DNA of 64,000 nucleotides from Megaustenia siamemsis (Eukaryota > Mollusca > Gastropoda > Stylommatophora > Ariophantidae): contig JAVIAB010000092.1 in NCBI GenBank assembly GCA_032433765.1, positions 68,239,660 through 68,303,659 on the forward strand, written 5' to 3'. The notes beneath the pieces are model-generated. The model saw only the letters and a program-made list of their open reading frames with translations, ran no database searches and had not been told where the DNA came from. Position numbers and translations under genes: made by a program. Shown here piece after piece: positions 45,505-56,900 of this stretch; position 1 is the stretch's first letter; each line of letters starts with the position of its first letter.

Positions 45505-45573
45505 GGGGCTAATCCAGTCTACAAAGAGCCACAAACTACATTTCAGAACCCAACATACAATGAAGTAAATTAA
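45505..45573 (+). CDS. ITGB: Integrin beta exon N: cytoplasmic tail and stop
   Basis: Acceptor ttatcttttcag, 22 codons and TAA. The tail reads GANPVYKEPQTTF then QNPTYNEVN. NPVY is the membrane-proximal phosphotyrosine-binding-domain site (talin). The TT pair and the distal NPTY form the kindlin site. Spacing and order are canonical, so a signalling-competent tail is expected even though the beta-I domain is unusual. Confidence 0.97.
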   Translation, partial: GANPVYKEPQTTFQNPTYNEVN

Positions 45574-45976
45574 TAGAATAATATAACCATATTTTTTTCA
45601 AATTCTGTTGTTCTTATGTAGATACTTCCTTATGTAGTTTGATTGGACATTTTCAACACAGAAAACATGTGACTTGTTTTTTTAAACTAATGACATATAT
45701 TTTTTTTTTTTTAAAACTAATGACATAATGATATTGTTTTCTTTTGAAGGGCAATAGGTTCTGATATAATGATTTAGATATGTATATGTGGAAAGAGAAT
45801 GAGTGCTAGAAACAAAAGATAAAACTCAAGCAACTGTTACCAAAATAGTGTCTTTGTCATTACATGCAAAATAGTAAATGTGATACTACTAAGATAACCA
45901 GTAATCTTTTATAGTCACGTGTGAAAGTGTAGTTAATAGAGGCCATATGGTTTAATGTATGTTTGCATATACCTTA
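45574..45976 (+). other. Probable integrin 3' UTR / intergenic start
   Basis: AT-rich sequence after the stop. I see no AATAAA or ATTAAA before the SINE at 45977, so the polyadenylation site is not located. Confidence 0.45.
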
Positions 45977-46181
45977 GGAGCCGTGATAGCTCAGTGGTTA
46001 GTGAACTGGACTACAAAGGACAAGAGGTAGGGTTTGACCCCAACCAACTGCTTCACCCAGCCTTAAATGGGTACTGGATTTTTTCTGGCAAAGTAAAGCG
46101 GCACAGGCATAATACTGACCACATTCCCCAAAAAATCATGTGCTGTAGGTCTGTACAATTTATGGTCACTAACACCATATT
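45977..46181 (+). mobile_element. SINE-1 copy, 3' end lost to LINE-A join
   Basis: Complete head (ggagccgtgatagctcagtg) and body as far as gtcactaacaccatatt. At that point LINE-A sequence begins instead of the hairpin and tail. Confidence 0.87.
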
Positions 46182-47304
46182 AATGATTGATCTCAAGCCC
46201 AATTTTGCTGGCTGTTGATGATAGTTCATTTGTGTTTTCTATCTATCTATCTATTGACCTTTCGAGCCGTAACCGGCCCATAGGGCGTAGACCAAGATAC
46301 ACCTTCTCCTATATGAATTTTTGTTCTAGCAGTTTTCTTTTAAAGATATTTTATGAAATCTTACCATTTGTCTCTGTTCTGTGCAAGCAGTTCTATCTCA
46401 TTGAGGGAGCCGATTCCTGCTGCTCTTGCCTCTCTCATCAATGTTCTTCTCAGTGTCTCCCTGGGTCTTCCTCTTTTTCTTTTACCTGTTGTTTCCCATA
46501 TGAGGGCTTGCTTTGCTATTCGATTATTATCTCTTCTCATCACATGTCCAACGTATGACCATCGTCTTTTCTTTATTACTGAAGATATTAGTGGTTGATT
46601 GGCGATTTCTCTAATTTCCTCGTTTGTTTTGAATTCGTTCCATTCTATACCAAGTATTTTCCTTAGACATTTATTTTCGAATGCGTTCAACTTTGTTTCT
46701 ATATCTCTTGTTGTTTTCCAGCTTTCACACGCATACGTAAGGGTTGATAGTACATTTGATTTGAATAGCCTAAGTTTTGTGTTTGTGCTAATGAGTTTTG
46801 ATTTCCACAACTTTTCAAGGCTTCTGAAAGACATTGCTGCTTTAGCCAGTCTGATTCTAATTTCTTTGCTCGTATCCCCTTCTCGATCAATGTGACTTCC
46901 AAGATAGATAAAGTGATCGATCTCTTCTACTGGTTTGTTTTCCATGTATATTTTGTCACTTGTTGGAATTAAACTTTTCATGACTTTAGTCTTTTCATGA
47001 TTGACCTCAAGCCCAATTTTGCTGGCTATTGATGATAGTTCATTTGTGTTATTTGTTGTGTTTTTTTTGTTTCCGGTTGTTTCCAAAATGGAGGAATTAT
47101 TTTTCTCCGGCTTGGTATTGAACCGTTGATCAGAGGTTTAACAAGCCGCTATCGTAAAAACGATGTTGTTAATGAAACGTAGACCTGATACAGAATTTGT
47201 GTTTTCCTGCATCGTTTTTATCTGGCTGCTGATGAGAACTATGTCATCAGCAAAGTCAAGATACTCCAAATGGTCTCCTTGTATCCATTCATGCCTTTTA
47301 TCCT
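46182..47304 (-). mobile_element. LINE-A copy, rearranged
   Basis: A 58-bp internal RT piece (46182-46239) abuts the LINE-A 3' end at 46240 (GATA tail). Minus-strand codons from 47050 to about 46361 encode NELSSIASKIGLEVNHEKTK to the basic C-terminus. At about 47052-47193 a foreign 5'-UTR piece interrupts, after which RT sequence resumes to about 47300. Confidence 0.87.
47052..47193 (+). mobile_element. LINE-A 5'-UTR piece inserted into LINE-A
   Basis: tttccggttgtttccaaaat to gtagacctgatacagaa equals the 5' untranslated region seen at 58217-58345, in the opposite orientation to its host. The host word atttgtgtt is repeated on both sides (about 47043-47051 and 47195-47203), like a target-site duplication. 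Confidence 0.8.
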
Positions 47305-48043
47305 TCGAAGACTAAAGTCATGAAAAGTTTAATTCCAACAGATGACAAATACACATGGAAAACAAACCAGTAGAAGAGATTGATCACTTTATCTATCTTG
47401 GAAGTCACATTGATCAAGAAGGGGATACAAGTAAAGAAATTAGAATCAGAATAGCTAAAGCAGCAATGTCTTTCAGAAACCTTGAAAAGTTGTGGAAATC
47501 AAAACTCACCAGCACAAACACAAAACTTAGGCTATTCAAATCAAATGTACTATCAACCCTTACGTATGCGTGTGAAAGCTGGAAAACAACAAGAGCTATA
47601 GAAACAAAGTTGAACGCATTCGAAAATAAATGTCTAAGGAAAATACTTGATATAGCGTGGAACGAATTCAAAACAAACGAAGAAATTAGAGAAATCGCCA
47701 ATCAACCATTGATATCTTCAGTAATAAAGAAAAGACGATGGTCATATGTTGGACATGTAATGAGAAGAGATAATAACCGATTAGCAAAGCAAGCCCTCAT
47801 ATGGGAAACAACAGGTAAGAGAAAAAGAGGAAGACCCAGGGAGACACTGAGAAGAACATTGATGAGAGAGGCAAGAGCAGCAGGATTCTGCTCTTTCAAT
47901 GAGATAGAGCTGCTTGCGCAGAACAGAGACAAATGGTAAGATTTGATAATATATCTTTAAAAGAAAACTGCTAGGGCAAAAATTCAGATAGGAGGTGTAT
48001 CTTGGTCTATGCCCTATGGGCTGGCTACAAAGGTCAATAGATA
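47305..48043 (+). mobile_element. LINE-A copy, inverted relative to its neighbour
   Basis: Plus-strand codons 47355-47939: MENKPVEEIDHFIYLGSHID through ETKLNAFENKCLRKILDIAW to KRKRGRPRETLRRTLMREAR, then the 3' end with a short tagatag tail. With the minus-strand copy it forms an inverted repeat with arms of roughly 700 bp and both 3' ends outward. Confidence 0.9.
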
Positions 48044-48089
48044 GTTCTCTTGGACAGTTTTGTTCCCTTGTTCCCAACTTCCCCAATCA

Positions 48090-48620
48090 GCAGTGAGTGA
48101 AAAATATTGTCCTTCCTGGTGGTTTTATGCTCTGACTTCAGGAAGATCTCTGTAGTTTGGAGTAGTGCAGTTGATTTTGCTGGTTGGAGACTCAAGAAGA
48201 GTGTACTCGTGTGTGTGCTTAGTGACTCAATGATCCGCAGGAGGCGAAGGCGGGCCTACCAGCACCAGAGCTGGAAGTTGTCAGTGACCCACAGTTGATG
48301 GCTTGCGCCAGGATCGGTGAACCAAAACCATCCAGACCCTGCTCCACCTCTCTGCGGTGCCTCCAATAACAGACTAACCTGTCTAGTCTGGCCAAGCGTG
48401 CAGGGATTGAAGAGGGAAGACAACCCGGTACTCAAAAATGCCATGCTGAAGTTGGATGCGTTGGGCCGAAAGGCGCAAATGTAACAGTTATACTGCAAAC
48501 CACAACACAACGCAGACACGTCCACTACGTCCTTGTAAGGGTGGAAAATGAAGAGGAATATTCTAGTCTACTACGATACTCTAGAATACTTTAGTCATCG
48601 GGTGAACACAACCAACCACC
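48090..48620 (+). repeat. Dispersed repeat R3 copy, longest
   Basis: Contains gaccctgctccacctctctg, ctagtctggccaagcg, ggattgaagagggaagacaa, gtactcaaaaatgccatgct and gttatactgcaaaccacaac. This is the best-preserved example of R3 in the window. Confidence 0.6.
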
Positions 48621-48649
48621 AATGATCTGCAAATCAAATTCAGGCTTAG

Positions 48650-48940
48650 TTTGTAGACAATGACTGGGATCTATAAAGATATCCAAGATTTGCAATATCA
48701 CTCACATTCATGTGTGTCCAGGGTCATGCTGGTGGTAACAAAAGAGCAGACAGATTGAATGGTTTGGCAATATTAGCTGATATGACAGTCAATGAATCAA
48801 GCAGATATTAACAATTTAAGAGAGAAGATTTTGACAGAAGTATAAATATATGGCTATCTAGACTGTGAACTGGGAGTGGTGACCTGTGTTTCTAGAACAC
48901 AGCGATATTCTGGATGAATGAGAGGATTTGTCAACCAACA
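48650..48940 (+). mobile_element. LINE-E fragment (RNase H C-terminus)
   Basis: Plus-strand reading gives GHAGGNKRADRLNGLAIL, the last RNase H motif of the GHAGxxGNERADRLA type, followed by degenerate 3' sequence. Confidence 0.6.
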
Positions 48941-49172
48941 CCAAACTCGCACAATTAGTTGCCATGTGCTGATATCATGAACATTTTTAGGAGAAGATAA
49001 GACTTAAAGGATGTATTGTCTGGAGTGCTGTAATGATGATCCAAATTTAACATAAGCACATGGATTATAATGATTCTTGATTTATGTAACAAGTTCAGGA
49101 CAAGAAATGTTCCCACAGTTTTTTTTTGTCCATGTTGTCTGAGCAATACCAAAGTTGACTTCATTGTTTTAA

Positions 49173-49740
49173 CCCTAGATTACGAAAATGTAGTAAGAAT
49201 TACCGTAACAAAACACAAATTACTCAAAATTTGACATTTTCCCCATAAATACTACCCCCATCCCCTCCATGTACCTTCCCAATTACTACTTCTGGCGACC
49301 CCTAAGTGTTTCATTTGTTACCATTGTTGCTAGAATTTTGAGATTGTGAGATGCATCGTTTAATGCGCAGGAAAAAAGAAAACAATTTTCAAGAGAAATT
49401 GGCGTTTTTTCCTGTTTAATTTTTTGTTGTTGTGACCAAGGAAATTTCCTCAGCCATCGACAGACATATAATAACCCTTTGTGACTCAGGAAACATAGCA
49501 AATAACACTATGAGGTAACCAAACATACTGCCAATCGTACCCATGGACATTGTAATATGTCTGGTCCATGAGGAGAAACTCAAGTCAAATAAACCTGAGC
49601 CAAAGATTTCGAGTCCCAGTGTTTTACCTAGAATGAACACATCAGACTGATGTCATGAGTTCAGAAAAATTACTTTTTAGAGCACCTAATGTTACATTTA
49701 AGTGGTAGTAATTTTAAATATGGTATATCATAACCTAGGG
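49173..49740. mobile_element. piggyBac-like MITE 1
   Basis: The 568-bp element begins ccctagattacgaaaatg and ends in a sequence whose reverse complement is ccctaggttatgatatacc. Both ends are flanked by ttaa (49169-49172 and 49741-49744), the target of piggyBac elements, whose ends also start CCCT/CCYT. No transposase is present. Confidence 0.8.
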
Positions 49741-49831
49741 TTAATTTATGCAGTGCAACTTTTTTTAATTTGCAACTTTTAGAGTGTTTATCATGTTTTT
49801 ATATGTTGTTATGTCACATTATGTTATGTCT

Positions 49832-50862
49832 TTAGTAGAAAGAGCCATAGAGGTGAAAACAGATCTATACCTATGTTTCATAGATTATACCAAGGCATTT
49901 GACAAAGTAAGCACCAATAAATAATCAACATTTTAGAAAGCATAAACATAGACAGCAAAGATCTAAGAATAATAAAGAACATGTACTGGCAACAAACAGC
50001 GGCCATAAGAACTGGAAACCAATTGGGAATGTTTCAACAAATAAAACAGGGTGTTAGACAAGGTTGTGTGCTGTCACCAGATTTGTTTAATATGTATAGT
50101 GAGATTATTCTAAGATCCATAAGGGGCATGCCTGGAATAACAATTGGAGGTCATAATATAAATAATCTAAGGCATGCTGATGATAGTCTTAATCGCTAAG
50201 AGTGAAAATGAGTGGCAAGAAATGTTATTTCATTATAGTGAAAGAAAGCAAAAATAAAGGACTCAGCCTTAATAGCAAAAAGGCAGAGGTAATGGTAACA
50301 ACAAAGAAAATCACCTCAGTGCAAAATAAAGACAAGTGGAACAATATTAAAACAGGTAAATGAATTTAAAAATTTGGGAACTTTGCAATCCATTTTTGAC
50401 AATAGAAACAAGAAAAAAGAGTTCTTAAATGTTACATAGAGCCAGTCTTAACATATGGATGCGAGTCATGGACAATAGGACAACAGACAAGAAAATCACT
50501 GGAGTCTGTAGAAATGTGATTTTACAGAAGAATGTTGACAATACCAAGGACAGCTAAGAAGAGTAATGAAGCGGCTCTGAGAGAGGTCAAAGCAAAAAGA
50601 GAGCTAATTTCCAATGTTAGGAAGAGACAAACATCATTTTTTGGCCATGTAATGAGAAGAGAACAACTGGAATATATTGTAACAACTGGAAAAATTGAGG
50701 GATGAAGAGATAGAGGGAAGCAAAGAGAAAAAAATAACAGACAGCTTAAGAGAATGGCTTGGCAGAAGGTCAACAACAGAAATGATAAATAGCTGCAGAG
50801 ATCGAAAGTTGTGAAGAGACATGATCACCTATGCCACTAGGCCCGGTACTTGATGATGATGT
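49832..50862 (+). mobile_element. LINE-F copy, degenerate
   Basis: Plus-strand: DLYLCFIDYTKAFDKVS, then MYWQQTAAIRTGNQLGMFQQ, KQGVRQGCVLSPDLFNMYSE (RT) and a mutated active site LRHADDSL (usually YADD). It ends cttgatgatgatg. Several frameshifts. Confidence 0.8.
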
Positions 50863-52862
50863 CACATTACTTTGCTTTGCTGGCATGCTTTTTTAAACAT
50901 GTTCGCGTAGCATGGCCTATATACTGCAGTGCCAATTGATTTTTATTGTTTTAATTGAATAATTATTATTATTGTTATATTAATAGAATCAACTGCTGCT
51001 AAGTTTATCTCACTTTGGACCATTAAAGTAAAACTATGTGTTTTGTAGAATACATTATGTTACCCAGGTTTACCTCACATACATGAGATAGCACATTCCT
51101 AAATATAGTATTTCATTAATGGGCACACAATTCACTTTTTGAAAGAATAACTTAATGTGATAGTTTTGCTTATTTTCTTTGTAATGCTTAATGTATTATT
51201 TGTTAGAAATAGTGTACATAATGACATATGCTTCGGATTTAAGTACAAACAAATGTTTGATGCAAAAAGCTTCATTACATTCATCTGATACATGTCTGGT
51301 TGTTTATAATTTAAATCATGAACTGTTATATTATCTGGAGTGTTCTGAAGTGAACTGGAGATGAAGTTAGCACAAAATGGGCACAATGCTGTCTCCATAT
51401 TTTCTGTCAAGACAGAATGAGCATAAAGAAATGTCAGCTTTTCAGAAGATATCAAAGGCCATTTATCAAGTAGACTATAAAAAAATCTCTCAGACCACCG
51501 CAGTAAATCATAACAATATCTGTAACAACAAATAAAACATTTACAACAAAACAAAAACACAAGAATGGTTATTTGAGATTAATAATTAAAAGCGCACACA
51601 CATTGAACATAATGGCATGAACACATGACCAACCTGTAATATATAGCCAGTATTTATTACACAAATCAAGACTTTCACATATTTGAATACCAAAAGTAAC
51701 ATTTGTTTACTGTTTACTTTATTAAAAATCATTTGGAACAGTTCAATACAATTGGTTACTTATGGAGGAACATAAAATGAAGTGGAAGGGGGAGGGACAA
51801 CATGTGACAAAAACTGTACAGACATTATGTACACAGATAATGAAGTGAGTCTGGTAGACTGCTTTCTGTGTGAGATGAGTACAGATGAATCAATGCTAAA
51901 CAAAATGGCAGCTATCACGATCACAATTTATGACACCTGAATTTCTACTAAGCCTATTTACAACATGCTAATATATGGACAATACAGGAACAGACAATTA
52001 CTTCATAATAGCAAAATACTAAGTAATAAATAATTGGCTAGAAACGTAATTTACTAGAAGAAACAATCAAAGTTTGAAAAATAAAAACAAATATTAACAA
52101 TGTATGTTATACTTTTACTAAATAATAACATCTTTAGATTCAGCAATTTGTCCCTTTTAGTTACACTTATAGTTGGCTTCATTTCACTTATCTGCTATTT
52201 CAAAACTACGAACTGAAATGCTTCAAAGAACTAAAGATTTCTTCTATATGTGTTATGTGGCTGTCTAGCTCTATGGTAATGTTCAGTCCACACACTTAAA
52301 CATGCATGACAACAATGACCATACTATGTGCATGTCAAATTCCAGAACAGGGCAAATATTATTAAACTATCTGTAACCAGTTTACTATCTAATCTCATGT
52401 CAAACGTCTGAAATCACAGAAGCAGTGTGCTCTATTAACCGTATCTGAAACAATGAAGGAGATAACGAACAATATTTACAGGAACTCTGCTAAATATACA
52501 CAACACAAAGGAGAATAAAAACATTTGTTAATAATACAAACACTACCAAATAAAATCTCAGAAGAAAAAGGGCAGAAGTAAATCTTCATGTCATGCTAGT
52601 CTTATCCTCAATGGCAGATTCTAAAATAAACATCTATACCATACTTGGTACAACCTTCATAAACTTTTACTTGTTAAAAATAAGCTCCAGATACTATAAA
52701 GCTGAGTTTCTATTGTCTGTATGTTATTTGACAAAATAATGGGTCTGAAAGCATCCATAAAAAAAAAACTCAAAGTTTAACACGAGCAGCAGTAAATGTA
52801 GCCAAAAAGATTTTTTTCCCAAATCAGGCCAGTCCTTGACAGTTCAGTAAGATAAGATCACA
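50863..52862 (-). other. Intergenic / probable UBAP2 3' UTR
   Basis: AT-rich stretch below the UBAP2 stop codon (minus strand). No transposon domain was recognised from about 51000 to 52862, unlike most of the window, which is compatible with a long 3' UTR. AATAAA on the minus strand occurs at 51653-51658 and 51718-51723. I cannot tell whether either is used. Confidence 0.4.
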
Positions 52863-52961
52863 CTAATTATTCCAGTATGGAACACCATAAGACTTGCCCG
52901 CTCCAGTTTTGGCCTGGTTACTTGTCTGGTTCAACCCACGGGAGCTGGAACTGCTAGAGTC
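52863..52961 (-). CDS. UBAP2L: UBAP2 terminal exon
   Basis: On the minus strand, acceptor ttataaattacag, 32 codons and TAG: DSSSSSSRGLNQTSNQAK then TGAGKSYGVPYWNN. The family ends in K-S/T-x-Y-G-x-x-P-Y-W-x-N, so the stop is natural. Phase 0 joins it to exon 58692-58856 to recreate the HHxxQQD motif. Confidence 0.85.
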   Translation of the reverse strand, partial: DSSSSSSRGLNQTSNQAKTGAGKSYGVPYWNN

Positions 52962-54619
52962 CTGTAATTTATAAAGTAACATTTGTACCCATAACTGATC
53001 AAAGTGACATTTCAGATCTTGGTAATTTTGCAGCATTTATGGATGAAGGTGTCCTCAGTCTAGAACATTCATCTCATTCTTAAAATGGACATGTTATAGA
53101 GAAGTCATTTTTAGTTTGTGACACCACACACAAAATAGTTGCATTTTTTGTTAGTGTAAATATTTATGGAATAATATTTGAGTTGTTAATGCTGGCAACA
53201 AAAAAGATAAAAGATTAAACATAAATAACTACTAAAGTTGAGAGAAATATTGCAAAAAGTAATTAGATTTTTTAAAATGCTTTATTACAGTGGATTCTGT
53301 CCCACTGTGATATGCCTGGAAATGAGAAAGCCGACATAATGTAATGACCAAGGATAATGGCAAAAAAGTTGTATGTCAAAGAAGACAACAATAGTTTTAG
53401 TAAAACATTTTATTTTACAAACAGATCAATTAGATTAATATCAAGAAAAGAATAAAAATTGCCTTTAGCAATCTGAAAAGTGAAATTGTTTGACCGTGTA
53501 CTGATTTGAGGTTGTACCGGCTGATGAAAGGCAAAATTACGATTTTTAAAGTGTAAATTTACAGACAAAAATGTTACAGCTCATGGAATGGAAAACAAAC
53601 AAAGAAGAAAAGTTAGAAGTGAATAAAAAAAAAAAAAAATTAAAGAGATGAAGATAAAATAAAGAGAAAGGTAAAAGTTACTTTTTTAAAAACATTTTAT
53701 TTTAATTAATTAATTTGTGCCCAGTCCCTGAAGGCACAAAGTATGTATAATTGAATGGGGATAGTTTCTGCATATTGATGATGAACATGCTCCTGATACA
53801 TCAAATCGCACAAGTTCAACCTAATTCCTAAAACTCTATAACCTAATTACTCCACTCACACATAAATACACTTTCAATGTAAATAATAAATATATAAATA
53901 CATACACAAGTTAAGATTCTTATTTTTTATGTTACATTTTGAGAGATGAACACAAGAATAAACCAAAAATTACTACTATAGTTGGTCAGAATAATTAGAG
54001 TCTTCAGCATTGTACAGAAGAACGAAAGTCATACTTTTCTTCATTCCAACTATAAAATGTATGCAGATATATTTTAAATCATCCAAGAACTATTTCCTGA
54101 TCGCTTTACCGCTTAACATTTACTCCCAGATAACAGTCAAACAAAGTCACTATAAACATAAATTGGGAACAATAAACTTCTCAGACATATCAAAGCAAGT
54201 TCCAGCAGACAAATCTAAGTAATACTTTTAAAAACTTTAGTGCGTTCATAAATTCAAGAACATCTTTAAAAAATCATAGCTCTACCAACCTTCTGATAGA
54301 ATGAATTTAAACTTGCTTAATGCACTGTAGATCACTCCAATCTTAATAAGATAGTTTTTGCCCATAGATAATCTCTTTTAATATTTTTCTTATTTAAGTT
54401 ATGTATAAAATGTTTGTGGCTGCCTAGACAGATAATTCAAAGCTTACAGTATTACCATTAACACTTTCAATGTATATCTTAAACACATGGAAACAATTAC
54501 AAGAACCAATTTGTACCATTTCACCAATGGTGTGATTACCATAAATGATGTATTTGTCATTGTATATTCTACTTAGATGTCTCTATGGAAGATTCTGACC
54601 ACCAAATGAACATTATTAG
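52962..54619. other. UBAP2 last intron, left part
   Basis: At about 53285-53345 the plus strand reads QWILSHCDMPGNEKADIM, a fragment of a LINE RNase H domain. The remainder is AT-rich with no supported gene. Confidence 0.6.
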
Positions 54620-55215
54620 CCCTATATTACCATCGTAAAAATTACTACCTCAAATTACAAACTCTTGGAATTTGAGCTTGATGCAAACATCCCCCCCCCC
54701 CCATATCTTCCTGATTACTACTTCTGATGATTCATGAGTGCTGGATTTGTTTCCTTTGATACTAGATAAGAAACAAATGCATGCACTGTAAAAAAGTGCA
54801 CATTATCATACAAAGGAGGCTGTTTTTTTTTTTATTTTTCTAATTTTCAATAAATTTTTTCTTCTTTTATGATGGGGGAAATCTCCTCGGCTGTTGGTAC
54901 AGACATTAAACAAACCTTTGTAACAAGGGATAGCCAGCAACGACACTAAGAGGAAGCAGAACATATATCTGGATTGATGGCCGTCGTGTCAATAGACAAC
55001 GTAATACCTCCGGTAACCACAGCACAATGTGGTTGAATTTCAGGCCATAAATCTAACCTAAGCCACAAAATGATTACAGCATCCAATTACCATGTCTATG
55101 CTAAGGGTAAACGCACAGCTGTGTAGCAAAAGCACAAAGAAAATCTTAAAGTAGTCATAATTTTTACAATGGTATTGTAAAAACATGACTCACAGATAGG
55201 CATCATAATCTAGAG
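54620..55215. mobile_element. piggyBac-like MITE 2 (diverged)
   Basis: The left end is ccctatattaccatcgtaaa. The right end as reverse complement is ctctagattatgatgcc. Flanks are ttag (left) and ttaa (right). Internal words (gattactacttctg, cctcggctgt/cagcc, cagacat) match MITE 1 in the same order, so this is an older copy of the same family. Confidence 0.7.
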
Positions 55216-55244
55216 TTAAAGAGAAGTAGCTATTTGAATATGAA

Positions 55245-55580
55245 CATCAAGGAGTACGGGGAAATGAAAGAGCGGGCAGGTTGGCTAGCTGCGCTGTCGT
55301 TGAGAAAGGTCAACCAATGGATCGGGCGGACATCATCAATGCCCTCCAAGATGTGGGAAGATCACAGGACTTCGACAACCACAAATCCACATCACTCCTT
55401 TGGATGAAAGAGATGGGAGTTAAGATGGGCACAGCCAGAAACGAGAAACTTAGTGAACGTGTAAGAAGACTTATTAACTAACACAGAACTGGAGTCATCA
55501 GTCGCTGGACGGGACTTGCTGAGGAGGGAATCTGAGCACCTATGGACATGTTCGGAGTGCAATGATGACTCGCAAATAAC
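55245..55580 (+). mobile_element. LINE-E 3' end (RNase H tail)
   Basis: Plus-strand: GNERAGRLASCAVVEKGQ, MDRADIINALQDVGRSQD and RVRRLINQHRTGVISRW, then RDLLRRESEHLWTC in another frame. It is the reference for the LINE-E 3' end used elsewhere. Confidence 0.75.
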
Positions 55581-56190
55581 TCAATATGAAAATCAAAATG
55601 ATTTTGAAGATTAAATTCATAAGTATGCAGAAGGTAACTAATATTGTACAGGGATTTCTATAAGGACTGAAAGGGGTAGGTTACTTATATCACAACATTG
55701 CGGAACCTTGAAAGAGAATACAGCAGTGCTATGTGTAGATGGAAACGATCTCTTTGTATGTCGGACATGGTAATCTGTAAAGGGCACAGTAAAGCAATAG
55801 AGAAAAAGGAAAGTTGATTTTGACAAAGGTGTTATAAGACATGAGATTTTGAAAACGTTTCAGGCCAATCAACTTATTAACTCTCTGCAAACTGAAAGTT
55901 TGGCTGCAGTCAGAATGTAATACTGAAATCTCAAAAACTACTTTTAGGAAAGTTGTGCTAAAGATAGGTTTCACTTTTTTGAAAATCAGCTGGCACCAGG
56001 AATATTGTTTGTGAAAAAGCTGGTTACTGCCTGAGGAAAATATGAGGCAGATTCACGATAGAAGAATTTAAGATATTTTAAATTTAAATGAATCACAAAT
56101 TAATATTCACCATACATATGAGTTCTCAAAGAGGCCAACACAAAAAGGGAGCTCCTAAAAACATCAGAAAGAAACAATCAACCTCAATAT

Positions 56191-56276
<86 letters not shown>

Positions 56277-56900
56277 CAATAATGATAGTGTATACATTTT
56301 CTCTGTGGTTTGATTTATATTTTGATAAGATTTAATTAAAAACAGATATACTGAAGCTTGATATTAAGTACTTCTCAAATTGTAAGACAGATAAATGATT
56401 AAAACAACTCAATAAATCTGGAGTTAATATTTATCTTGATATTATTACGGGCCGATCTGACACATAGTTCTATTAGCATCCTTGTGCATCTTTCAAGTAT
56501 CATGATGCAATTCAATAAATCCAGCATTGTAGTGCTTTCTACTTACTAAAATACTGTTCTGCTAAACTTCAAGTTAACAATGTATAATCCGCTCATATTT
56601 TTTTTTCTGTCTTTCCACCCACCCAACCAAAGCACAATCTTTTGTCCTTTTGATTAAAAATGGCACACGGGGCAGATGTCAAAACTCTTCATGTCTGATG
56701 GATTCCTTGATGCTGATCATCAGACTTTGCACAGGATCCACAATGTGCGGTGCCACATGTCTGGGCGAACTTCTTAATCTTGACAAGATGTCTGCTCAAT
56801 TTAGTTGCTGCTCATATCATTGTTCTTAGAATTTTGCTAGGTTGATCTCTTTTTTTCTCTCTAATACTTGCTTGGGGTCTTTTCTTTGCAATTCTTTATA
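55581..56900. other. UBAP2 intron, mixed sequence
   Basis: A LINE-I scrap (aagaggccaacacaaaaagg) is at 56112-56190. A pure (AT)n run of about 79 bp is at 56193-56271. Around 56630-56880 possible LINE remnants are too degraded to classify. Confidence 0.6.

Larger units (their letters stand above)
537..45573 (+). other. ITGB: Integrin beta subunit gene, 3' part (14 exons seen)
   Basis: This gene span encodes the C-terminal two thirds of an integrin beta chain, a type I membrane receptor that pairs with an alpha chain, binds matrix or cell ligands outside, and recruits talin and kindlin inside. The exons give, in order, the end of the beta-I domain, hybrid domain, four cysteine-rich I-EGF modules, beta-tail domain, transmembrane helix and a short cytoplasmic tail, about 545 codons. 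Intron phases match at all junctions except between 7884 and 20879, where roughly 15-25 residues of hybrid domain are unaccounted for. The N-terminal signal peptide, PSI domain and MIDAS DxSxS loop lie left of the window. Family identity is secure from the I-EGF cysteine pattern and the NPxY tail. Which beta paralogue it is cannot be decided here. Confidence 0.95.

Noticed and set aside
51132..51560. 142-codon minus-strand frame as a gene
   Set aside because: It is low-complexity and hydrophobic, with no domain. It lies in the probable UBAP2 3' UTR.
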